Assembly: GCA_964566175.1 (NCBI GenBank)
Contig: CAZMHU010000027.1
Coordinates: forward strand, 1 to 15,223
Reading direction: 5' to 3'
Length of the DNA stretch: 15,223 nt
DNA from: SIG589 sp964566175
GTDB taxonomy: Bacteria; Bacillota; Clostridia; Oscillospirales; Acutalibacteraceae
Shown here: positions 1 through 7,158 of the stretch, one piece after another
How positions within the stretch are numbered: position 1 is the first letter of the stretch
Layout: the number at the start of each line of letters is the position of its first letter
Translations under genes and position numbers: made by a program
Notes under the pieces: model-generated
Database searches by the model: none
The model's input: the letters and a program-made list of their open reading frames with translations, nothing else
What the model was told of the DNA's origin: nothing

Positions 1-2
1 GG

Positions 3-2240
3 GACTGCTACAGAAGATTTATCCAGATGTACTCCGACGTTGTTATGGAAGTCGGAAAGAAATATTTCGAGCAACTTATTGACGAAATGAAAGAAAAGAA
101 GGGCGTTACTCAGGATATCGAACTCACCGCTGATGACCTTAAGACTCTCGCAGGCCAGTTCAAGGCTGAGTATAAAGCCAAAATCGGCAAAGACTTCCCG
201 TCCGACCCGAAAGAGCAACTTATGGGTGCTGTTGAGGCTGTTTTCCGTTCTTGGGACAACCCGCGTGCAAACGTATACCGTCGTGACAACGATATTCCCT
301 ACTCTTGGGGTACCGCTGTTAACGTACAGATGATGGCATTCGGTAACATGGGTGATGACTGCGGTACAGGCGTTGCCTTCACACGTGACCCCGCAACAGG
401 TGAACGCGGCCTTATGGGTGAGTTCCTTGTAAACGCACAGGGCGAAGACGTTGTTGCCGGTGTTCGTACTCCTATGCCGATTGCAGAAATGGCAGAGAAG
501 TTCCCCGAGGCTTTCGAACAATTTAAGCAAGTTTGCGCTACACTCGAAGACCATTACAGAGATATGCAGGATATGGAATTCACCGTTCAGGCAGGCAAAC
601 TTTATATGCTTCAGACCCGTAACGGCAAGAGAACCGCAAAGGCTGCTCTTAAAATCGCTTGTGACCTCGTTGACGAGGGTATGATCGACAAGAAACAGGC
701 TGTTGCTATGATTGATCCACGTAACCTTGATACTCTTCTCCATCCGCAGTTTGATGCCAAGGCATTGAAAGCCGCTACACCTGCCGGCAAGGGTCTCGGC
801 GCATCACCCGGAGCCGCTTGCGGTAAAGTTGTATTCACTGCAGAAGATGCAGAGGCTTGGAATGCAAGGGGCGAAAAGGTTATCCTCGTTCGTCTTGAAA
901 CCTCTCCGGAAGACATCACCGGAATGAAGGCTTCACAGGGTATTCTCACCGTTCGCGGCGGAATGACCTCTCACGCTGCCGTTGTTGCCCGTGGTATGGG
1001 AACTTGCTGTGTTTCCGGTTGCGGCGACATCGTTATGGATGAAGAAAACAAGAAGTTCACTCTCGCCGGCAAAACCTACAACGAGGGAGACTATATTTCA
1101 ATCGACGGTTCTACCGGTAACATTTATGACGGTATAATCCCGACTGTTGACGCTGAAATCGCAGGCGAGTTCGGCCGCATTATGGCTTGGGCTGATGAGT
1201 TCAGAACCTTGAAGGTTCGCACCAACGCCGACACACCTGCCGATGCCAAGAAGGCACGCGAACTCGGCGCTGAGGGTATCGGTCTTTGCCGTACAGAGCA
1301 TATGTTCTTTGAGCCCGAGCGTATTGCCGCTTTCCGCGAGATGATTTGCTCCGATACCGCCGAAGAGAGAGAAGCCGCTCTTGAAAAAATTCTTCCCTAT
1401 CAGCAGGGCGACTTTGAAAAACTTTACGAAGCACTTGAAGGCAATCCGGTTACCATCCGTTTCCTCGATCCTCCGCTTCACGAGTTCGTTCCTACAGAAG
1501 AAGCCGACATCGCAGCTCTTGCAGCCGCTCAGAACAAAACCGTTGAAGACATTAAGAACATCATCAACGGCCTGCACGAGTTCAACCCGATGATGGGTCA
1601 CCGCGGATGCCGTCTTGCCGTTACCTATCCGGAAATCGCCAAGATGCAGACTTCTGCTGTTATCCGTGCCGCTATCAACGTTAAGAAGGCACATCCGGAT
1701 TGGAACATCGTTCCGGAAATTATGATTCCGCTTACCGGTGAAGTTAAGGAAATGAAGTTTGTTAAAAATATTGTTGTTGCTACTGCCGATGCTGAGATCG
1801 CCGCTGCAAATGCCGACCTCAAGTATGAAGTTGGTACAATGATGGAAATCCCGAGAGCCTGCCTTACCGCTGACGAGATTGCAAACGAGGCAGAGTTCTT
1901 CTGTTTCGGTACTAACGACCTCACACAGATGACCTTCGGCTTCAGCCGTGACGATGCAGGAAAGTTCCTTTCCGCATACTACGACACCAAGATCTACGAG
2001 AATGATCCGTTTGCCAAACTTGACCAGAACGGCGTAGGCAAACTTATGGAAATGGCTGTAACCCTCGGCAAGAAGGTTCGCCCGACAATGCACTGCGGTA
2101 TCTGCGGTGAGCACGGCGGCGACCCCGTATCTGTTGAGTTCTGCCACAATATCGGTCTTGATTATGTTTCTTGCTCTCCGTTCCGTGTTCCGATTGCACG
2201 TCTTGCAGCAGCACAGGCAGCAATCAAGGATATGAAATAA
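3..2240 (+). CDS. ppdK: Pyruvate, phosphate dikinase (5'-truncated by window edge)
   Basis: This enzyme interconverts pyruvate, ATP and phosphate with PEP, AMP and pyrophosphate. In anaerobes it often works in PPi-linked glycolysis. The frame is open back to the first bases and reads DCYRRFIQMYSDVV before the first ATG at 27, so the gene begins upstream. About 745 residues are visible, against about 875 for the family, so part of the N-terminal ATP-grasp domain is missing. The swivelling phosphohistidine domain carries GGMTSHAAVVARGMG, with the catalytic His codon at 972-974. The C-terminal PEP/pyruvate TIM barrel carries GLCRTEHMFF, FGTNDLTQMTFG and GICGEHGG, the last with the catalytic Cys codon at 2103-2105. 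No frameshift is seen. Family assignment is very secure. Upstream neighbours, such as a regulatory kinase/phosphorylase, are not visible. Confidence 0.98.
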   Translation, partial: DCYRRFIQMYSDVVMEVGKKYFEQLIDEMKEKKGVTQDIELTADDLKTLAGQFKAEYKAKIGKDFPSDPKEQLMGAVEAVFRSWDNPRANVYRRDNDIPYSWGTAVNVQMMAFGNMGDDCGTGVAFTRDPATGERGLMGEFLVNAQGEDVVAGVRTPMPIAEMAEKFPEAFEQFKQVCATLEDHYRDMQDMEFTVQAGKLYMLQTRNGKRTAKAALKIACDLVDEGMIDKKQAVAMIDPRNLDTLLHPQFDAKALKAATPAGKGLGASPGAACGKVVFTAEDAEAWNARGEKVILVRLETSPEDITGMKASQGILTVRGGMTSHAAVVARGMGTCCVSGCGDIVMDEENKKFTLAGKTYNEGDYISIDGSTGNIYDGIIPTVDAEIAGEFGRIMAWADEFRTLKVRTNADTPADAKKARELGAEGIGLCRTEHMFFEPERIAAFREMICSDTAEEREAALEKILPYQQGDFEKLYEALEGNPVTIRFLDPPLHEFVPTEEADIAALAAAQNKTVEDIKNIINGLHEFNPMMGHRGCRLAVTYPEIAKMQTSAVIRAAINVKKAHPDWNIVPEIMIPLTGEVKEMKFVKNIVVATADAEIAAANADLKYEVGTMMEIPRACLTADEIANEAEFFCFGTNDLTQMTFGFSRDDAGKFLSAYYDTKIYENDPFAKLDQNGVGKLMEMAVTLGKKVRPTMHCGICGEHGGDPVSVEFCHNIGLDYVSCSPFRVPIARLAAAQAAIKDMK

Positions 2241-2314
2241 TTCATAACCGTTATATTTCGTTCCATCTTATGCCCTGTCTGTTGATTTTCGGCAAGCAGG
2301 CTGTATGAGCGATA

Positions 2315-2358
2315 AAAAGCGGCCTTATGTGTCATTTTTGATATATGAGGTCGCTTTT
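2315..2358 (+). terminator. Hairpin terminator after ppdK
   Basis: A 14-bp stem (AAAAGCGGCCTTAT with ATGAGGTCGCTTTT, two G-U pairs) continues inward through six more pairs, three of them strong, to a TTTT loop. The stem's own 3' arm ends in TTTT followed by GTATTTC. It lies 75 nt after the ppdK stop and separates it from the PHP gene. The U-tract is short, so termination may be incomplete. Confidence 0.7.
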
Positions 2359-2410
2359 GTATTTCAATTCAAAAGACATATACCGTAAAGCGATATAGGA
2401 GTAAAACCGT

Positions 2411-3196
2411 ATGTTCGATTATCATTTACACAGCAAAGTTTCGTTTGACTCTGTTTGTGCACCCGAGGATATCGTGAAAGCCGCTGAAAATGCGGGACTT
2501 AAAGAGATTTGTTTCACCGACCACTATGATTTTAACGATGTTTTTAAAGACAAGTGCGATTTGTTTACAGTGGAAGATTATCGCAACGCCTATGACACTC
2601 TTCACTCCGAAAAACTAATCGTTCGGCACGGAGTAGAATTCGGACTTACAACATGGAATCAGAACGAACTGTGCGAGTTATCGGACACATACGATTTTGA
2701 TTTTGTTATAGGTTCTGTGCATTATGCCGGCGGATATGACCCGTATTACGAGGAGTTTTGGACACACAACGGTGTGGACACGGCATTTGAAAAATATCTG
2801 TTGCAGACACTCGAATGCGTTAAGGTTCACGATGATTTTGATGTCCTCGGCCATTTGAATTATGTTTGCAAATCTTTGCACAGTCCCACGAGAAGACCTC
2901 TTTATTATCGTGATTACAGTGATATCTGCGATGAAATTATGAAAACACTTGTTCAAAAAGGAAAAGGAATGGAAATAAACACAAGCGGTGTTGACAGAGT
3001 CGGCGATTTTTTGCCGTCACTTGATTTTATAAAAAGATTCCGCCAACTCGGCGGAGAAATTATCACCGTCGGCTCGGATTCACACGATTCGACTCGTGTA
3101 GGACAGCACATATCCGACGCCCTTAAAATTGCAAAAGAGGTTTTCGGTTATGTTTGCACTTTCGACAAAAGAAAACCTGTTTTTCACAAATTATAA
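2411..3196 (+). CDS. PHP-domain phosphatase, histidinol-phosphatase (HisJ/HisK) family
   Basis: This is a 261-residue polymerase-and-histidinol-phosphatase (PHP) protein with a metal-dependent TIM-like barrel. Its likely reaction is L-histidinol phosphate to histidinol. The metal-binding motifs appear in family order: H5-x-H7 in DYHLHS, TDH at 36-38, HGVEFG at 73-78 (Glu76), GSVH ending at H104, DVLGH at 144-148, Glu188 and GSDSH at 221-225. The length fits the stand-alone histidinol phosphatase of Firmicutes (about 260-270 aa). A good AGGAG site lies 9 nt before the ATG. No other his genes are nearby, so the substrate is inferred from family alone. A related PHP phosphoesterase with another substrate remains possible. 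Only a weak promoter candidate (TTGTAT at 2357, 16-nt spacer, TATACC) precedes it. Confidence 0.85.
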   Translation: MFDYHLHSKVSFDSVCAPEDIVKAAENAGLKEICFTDHYDFNDVFKDKCDLFTVEDYRNAYDTLHSEKLIVRHGVEFGLTTWNQNELCELSDTYDFDFVIGSVHYAGGYDPYYEEFWTHNGVDTAFEKYLLQTLECVKVHDDFDVLGHLNYVCKSLHSPTRRPLYYRDYSDICDEIMKTLVQKGKGMEINTSGVDRVGDFLPSLDFIKRFRQLGGEIITVGSDSHDSTRVGQHISDALKIAKEVFGYVCTFDKRKPVFHKL

Positions 3197-3224
3197 AAAT
3201 GTAAATCCGACTCTCAGCATAAAT

Positions 3225-3255
3225 AAAAAAGCACCTCGTGTGAGGTGCTTTTTTT
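3225..3255. terminator. Bidirectional intrinsic terminator between convergent genes
   Basis: GCACCTC (3231-3237) and GAGGTGC (3242-3248) form a perfect 7-bp stem around a GTGT loop. It is flanked by six A on the left and seven T on the right, so it works as a Rho-independent terminator on both strands. It serves the PHP gene on the plus strand and the GtrA-like gene on the minus strand. The stop codon of the latter (3254-3256) lies at the edge of the T-run. Confidence 0.93.
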
Positions 3256-3682
3256 ATTCATCATCTTTCGGCGGAGAATCATAATTTCCGCTGCCGAAAG
3301 CATAAAACCGCATAAGTCCATAGGTCAGCGGCACGCCCGCCAACGCCGCAAACACAGTTGCCCAAAACGGGGACCAATTCCAAGAACTTATGGCTATTGT
3401 GGTTATAAGTGCGTATATCAAAAAATTGGGTATATATGACACCATAAAACGCAGATAATCCCTCGCCGACACGCGTCTGTGAAAATTTATTTTCGCATTA
3501 TAGATATATCCTATCGACAGCGACAGTATATATCCGAGATAACCCGCTACATTATCTTCTAAAACGAGTGCAAGCAGTGCGGAAAGAGCCGCTGTGTTAA
3601 AAGTGTTTATCGCGCCTATCAACGAATAAATAAGAAAATTTTTGTTGAAAAACTTTTTCAAAACAGCAAAAATCTTTTTCAA
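3254..3682 (-). CDS. GtrA-like family membrane protein
   Basis: This small, very hydrophobic protein fits the GtrA-like family (four membrane helices). Members are thought to help move lipid-linked sugars across the membrane for cell-surface glycosylation. Visible features are an N-terminal helix reading FLIYSLIGAINTFNTAALSA, further helices around YLGYILSLSIGYIYN, FMVSYIPNFLIYALIT and TVFAALAGVPLTYGLMRF, and the family-like NFHRR segment between helices 2 and 3. I prefer the TTG start at 3682 (141 aa): AAGGG and AGGTGG lie just upstream, and it begins directly with a basic KKIFAVLKKFF stretch, as relatives do. An in-frame ATG at 3733 would give 159 aa but lacks a ribosome site and is part of a TATAATG that may be a -10 box. 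No glycosyltransferase is adjacent, so its partner is unknown. Confidence 0.85.
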   Translation of the reverse strand: MKKIFAVLKKFFNKNFLIYSLIGAINTFNTAALSALLALVLEDNVAGYLGYILSLSIGYIYNAKINFHRRVSARDYLRFMVSYIPNFLIYALITTIAISSWNWSPFWATVFAALAGVPLTYGLMRFYAFGSGNYDSPPKDDE

Positions 3683-3782
3683 ACCGCCACCTGCCCTTCC
3701 GTTTTGTTTTAAATAATTATACCAAATCTGCATTATATTTACAAGTTCATAATTTCCCCTTTATTTTTGCATACGTATTTGA

Positions 3783-3788
3783 TATAAT
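3783..3788 (+). promoter_or_regulatory. Extended -10 promoter of secA
   Basis: The sequence reads TGATATAAT, a perfect TATAAT with the TG of an extended -10 one base upstream. The -35 region at 17-nt spacing is poor, which is typical of extended -10 promoters. Transcription would start near 3795, giving a leader of about 27 nt that contains the GAGG ribosome site of secA. Confidence 0.7.
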
Positions 3789-3821
3789 GAATCTATATTA
3801 TCTTTGTGAGGTTATAAATAT

Positions 3822-6548
3822 ATGGGATTTCTTAAAAAACTTTTCGGAAATTACAGCGAAAAAGAAATTAAAAGAATTATGCCCTTACAGCAAAAGGTTT
3901 TAACGCTGGAGGAAGAATACAAAACACTTACAGATGAACAACTTCGTGCAAAGACGGATGAATTCAAGAACCGCCTTTCCTGCGGAGAAACATTGGATGA
4001 CCTGTTGCCAGAGGCTTTCGCCGCCTGTCGCGAAGCGTCTGACCGCGTGCTTTCAATGCGCCACTTCCCTGTTCAAATTCTCGGCGGAATAATACTACAC
4101 CAGGGCCGCATAAGTGAAATGCGTACCGGTGAGGGTAAAACACTCGTTGCCACCCTTCCCGCATATTTAAATGCGCTCACCGGCAGGGGTGTTCATATCG
4201 TAACGGTCAATGACTATCTTGCCAAGCGCGACTCCGAATGGATGGGAAAGGTTTACCGCTTTATGGGTCTCTCCGTCGGCCTTATTATCCACGGTATGTC
4301 CGGCGAGGAAAAGCGCGAGGCATACAACGCCGATATAACCTACTGCACCAACAACGAACTCGGCTTTGATTATCTGCGCGACAATATGGTAATTTACAAA
4401 GAGCAAAAGGTTCAGCGTGCGCCATATTTTGCCATTGTCGACGAGGTTGACTCCATACTCATAGACGAGGCACGTACACCGCTTATCATTTCCGGCAAGG
4501 GCGATGAATCTTCCGACCTTTATCGTAAAGCCGACCGCTTTGCACGTTCGCTCAAAATGGTCAAGGTTGCGGAAACCGACAACAAAATGTCGGACGAAGA
4601 GCAGCAGTTTGACGGCGACTATGTTGTCGATGAAAAGGCAAAAACCTGCACCCTCACACCCGACGGTGTTAAAAAAGCAGAAGAATATTTTGGCATCGAC
4701 AATCTTTCTGATGCCGAGAATATCACAATATCGCACCACATAACTCAGGCCATACGCGCACACGGAATAATGCACCGCGATATCGACTATGTTGTTAAGG
4801 ACGGCGAGGTTATTATCGTCGATGAATTCACAGGACGTCTTATGTTCGGTCGCCGCTATAACGAAGGTCTTCATCAAGCCATTGAAGCCAAAGAGGGCGT
4901 AAAGGTAGCAAGCGAGTCCAAAACACTCGCCACAATAACATTCCAAAACCTTTTCCGCCTTTATGACAAACTTGCCGGTATGACCGGTACAGCACAGACA
5001 GAGGCGGCTGAATTCGGACAGATTTACAAACTCGACGTTGTTGAAATTCCGACTAACAAGCCGGTTGTTCGTGTCGACCACACCGATGTTGTCTATAAAA
5101 CCGAAAAAGCGAAATTTGCCGCAGTCATCGACCTTATCGCGCAATGTCACGAAAAGGGTCAGCCTGTGCTTGTCGGTACTATCACGATTGAAAAAAGCGA
5201 ACAGTTAAGCAATATGCTGAAACACAGGGGCATTAAGCACAACGTTCTCAACGCCAAGCACCACGAGCGCGAGGCTGAGATTATCGCACAGGCGGGAAAA
5301 TTCGGTGCCGTTACCATTGCAACAAACATGGCGGGACGCGGAACCGATATTATGCTCGGCGGTAATGCCGAATATCTTGCCAAGGCGGAACTCAAAAAAC
5401 AGGGCTACGCCGACGAACTTATCGCCGAGGCTACAGGTTTTGCCGAAACCGATGACGAAGAAATCAAGAAGGCACGCGAACTTTACTCCGACTACTATCA
5501 AAAGTTCCGTGATGAGATTGCGCCCGAGGCGGCACGTGTACGTGAAGCAGGCGGTCTTTATATCATCGGCACTGAACGCCACGAATCACGCCGTATAGAC
5601 AATCAGTTGCGCGGACGTGCGGGACGTCAGGGCGACCCCGGCGAAACAACATTTTTCGTATCGCTTGAAGATGACCTTATGCGTCTTTTCGGCGGCGAGC
5701 GTGTTACCGCCGTTATGAACAGTCTGAAAATCGACGAAAATATGCCGATAACCGGCGGTATGCTTTCAAACGTTATTGAATCATCACAACAAAAAATCGA
5801 GTCGCGCAACTTTGCAATACGTAAAAACGTTCTCGATTACGATGATGTAATGAACAAACAGAGAGAACTTATTTATGCACAGCGCAACCGTGTTCTCAAC
5901 GGTGACGATATCCACGAAACCGTTATGAAAATGGTCACCGACACGATAGACTCGACCGTTTCGCTCTTCCTTTCCGACAGCATTCACGACAACTGGAATC
6001 TTGCAGGACTGCGTGAATATTTCCTCGGTTGGCTTACGACAGGCAACGATTTCCACTATTCGCCCGAACAACTCGGCAATACCGAACCCGATGAAATTGC
6101 CGATATGCTCAAAGATCGCGCACGTGAACTTTACGCCAAACGTGAAGAGGAATACGGAATAGAGGCTATGCGTGAGATGGAGCGTGTTATGCTTCTTCGC
6201 AGTGTAGACCGAAACTGGATGGATCATATCGACAATATGGACGAGTTGAAACAGGGTATCGGACTTCGTGCCTACGGTCAGCACGACCCCGTTGTTGCCT
6301 ACCGTAACGAGAGTTATGATATGTTCAGTGCAATGACCGACACAATACGCGAACAGACCGCTCGCCTTGTGCTCACCGTCAGAATTCGCAAAAACGAAGA
6401 AATTAAACGTGAAAAGGTTGCGGAAGAAACCGACACCGGCACAGAGGGACGCACGGTACGCGGCAAGGGTGTTGTCAGCAAAAACGCACTCTGCCCCTGC
6501 GGTAGCGGAAAGAAATATAAACGCTGTTGCGGAAAGGACATTGACTGA
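3822..6548 (+). CDS. secA: Preprotein translocase ATPase SecA
   Basis: SecA is the motor ATPase that pushes unfolded preproteins through SecYEG. The 908-residue protein shows the whole family layout. The Walker A MRTGEGKT is at 100-107 and DEVD at 207-210, with ILIDEARTPL next to it. The second nucleotide-binding fold carries MAGRGTDIMLGGN from 503, and RHESRRIDNQLRGRAGRQGDPG-like motifs appear further on. A helical scaffold and wing domain follows, then a C-terminal zinc tail CPCGSGKKYKRCC at 891-903 that binds membrane lipid or SecB-like partners. Between MAGRGTDIMLGGN and GGLYIIGTERHE is a variable insert of about 60 residues (roughly 516-576). It is absent from Bacillus SecA but resembles the VAR segment of other clostridial and proteobacterial SecAs, which explains the length. 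GAGG lies 10 nt before the ATG. Confidence 0.99.
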   Translation: MGFLKKLFGNYSEKEIKRIMPLQQKVLTLEEEYKTLTDEQLRAKTDEFKNRLSCGETLDDLLPEAFAACREASDRVLSMRHFPVQILGGIILHQGRISEMRTGEGKTLVATLPAYLNALTGRGVHIVTVNDYLAKRDSEWMGKVYRFMGLSVGLIIHGMSGEEKREAYNADITYCTNNELGFDYLRDNMVIYKEQKVQRAPYFAIVDEVDSILIDEARTPLIISGKGDESSDLYRKADRFARSLKMVKVAETDNKMSDEEQQFDGDYVVDEKAKTCTLTPDGVKKAEEYFGIDNLSDAENITISHHITQAIRAHGIMHRDIDYVVKDGEVIIVDEFTGRLMFGRRYNEGLHQAIEAKEGVKVASESKTLATITFQNLFRLYDKLAGMTGTAQTEAAEFGQIYKLDVVEIPTNKPVVRVDHTDVVYKTEKAKFAAVIDLIAQCHEKGQPVLVGTITIEKSEQLSNMLKHRGIKHNVLNAKHHEREAEIIAQAGKFGAVTIATNMAGRGTDIMLGGNAEYLAKAELKKQGYADELIAEATGFAETDDEEIKKARELYSDYYQKFRDEIAPEAARVREAGGLYIIGTERHESRRIDNQLRGRAGRQGDPGETTFFVSLEDDLMRLFGGERVTAVMNSLKIDENMPITGGMLSNVIESSQQKIESRNFAIRKNVLDYDDVMNKQRELIYAQRNRVLNGDDIHETVMKMVTDTIDSTVSLFLSDSIHDNWNLAGLREYFLGWLTTGNDFHYSPEQLGNTEPDEIADMLKDRARELYAKREEEYGIEAMREMERVMLLRSVDRNWMDHIDNMDELKQGIGLRAYGQHDPVVAYRNESYDMFSAMTDTIREQTARLVLTVRIRKNEEIKREKVAEETDTGTEGRTVRGKGVVSKNALCPCGSGKKYKRCCGKDID

Positions 6549-6567
6549 CGCAACAAAAGGAGGAAGT

Positions 6568-7116
6568 ATGGTTACCGAGGAGAAAACAAAGCAACTGTAT
6601 ATTGTTGTGAGCCAAACAGGAACTCTTCTTTCCCGAATTTTGAAATTCATAACCCACAAGCAGTATAACCACGCATCGCTAAGCCTTGCGAGTGACCTCA
6701 GCACAATGTATTCTTTCGGTAGACTTCACCCATACAATCCGTTTTTCGGCGGCTTTGTTACCGAGTCGCCTAATCACGGAACATTTAAGCGTTTTAAAAA
6801 CACCGATGTTATCGTCCTCGCACTTCCCATAAGTGAAGAACAGTACGGCACTGTCGTTAATATGCTCCGTTCTATGAAAGAACAGCACAAAAAGTATCAC
6901 TACAATTATCTTGGGTTATGCCTTGCTTATTTCCACATTCATATGCGTTACAAAAATCGTTTTTACTGCTCCGAATTTGTCAAAGAGGTGCTTGAGCGCA
7001 ATAATGTTGACGGATATGATACACTCGGTGCTATCGTCCACCCAATGAACTTTTTAAACATTCCCGCTGCCGAAACGGTATACATAGGAAAACTTAAGAA
7101 TTATCAGAATAAATAA
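6568..7116 (+). CDS. Circularly permuted NlpC/P60 (papain-like, YiiX/LRAT-type) protein
   Basis: This 182-residue protein has the order expected of the permuted papain-like amidase/acyltransferase superfamily: the catalytic-type His first (YNHASLSL, H35) and the Cys late (RFYCSEFVKEVL, C134). A YNYLG element at 112-116 lies between them. Superfamily members hydrolyse or transfer acyl or amide bonds on lipids, peptides or cell-wall material. The substrate here is not known. There is no signal peptide or clear membrane helix, so it should be cytoplasmic unless it associates with the membrane through SLSRIL-like hydrophobic patches. The start is ATG 6568, with AAAGGAGG 7-8 nt upstream. The frame is open further upstream, but that stretch overlaps secA and is not coding. 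It lies 19 nt after secA with no terminator between them, so it is probably co-transcribed with secA. Confidence 0.82.
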   Translation: MVTEEKTKQLYIVVSQTGTLLSRILKFITHKQYNHASLSLASDLSTMYSFGRLHPYNPFFGGFVTESPNHGTFKRFKNTDVIVLALPISEEQYGTVVNMLRSMKEQHKKYHYNYLGLCLAYFHIHMRYKNRFYCSEFVKEVLERNNVDGYDTLGAIVHPMNFLNIPAAETVYIGKLKNYQNK

Positions 7117-7148
7117 AAAATTCCGCTGTTTAAAACAGCGGAATTTTT
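7116..7148. terminator. Bidirectional intrinsic terminator between convergent genes
   Basis: AAAAATTCCGCTGTT pairs with AACAGCGGAATTTTT around a loop of about 3 nt. The A-run on one side and T-run on the other make it functional on both strands. It ends the secA transcript on the plus strand and the pnp transcript on the minus strand, whose stop codon lies about 10 nt further on. Confidence 0.93.
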
Positions 7149-7158
7149 GTTTGTTTAT

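Noticed and set aside
1098..2147. Long minus-strand open frame antisense to ppdK
   Set aside because: It lies wholly inside a well-conserved gene, has no recognisable motif or ribosome site, and is a by-product of codon use on the other strand.
4167..5150. Long minus-strand open frame antisense to secA
   Set aside because: The opposite strand encodes clear SecA motifs throughout. The antisense product shows no domain and has biased, odd composition.
6367..6567. Upstream extension of the papain-like protein into secA
   Set aside because: The stretch is in another frame of the SecA zinc-tail region. The ATG at 6568 has an excellent AAAGGAGG site and begins the plausible protein.
5784..6704. 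Minus-strand open frame across the end of secA and the start of the papain-like gene
   Set aside because: It spans two real genes and their junction, with no motif and no ribosome site of its own.
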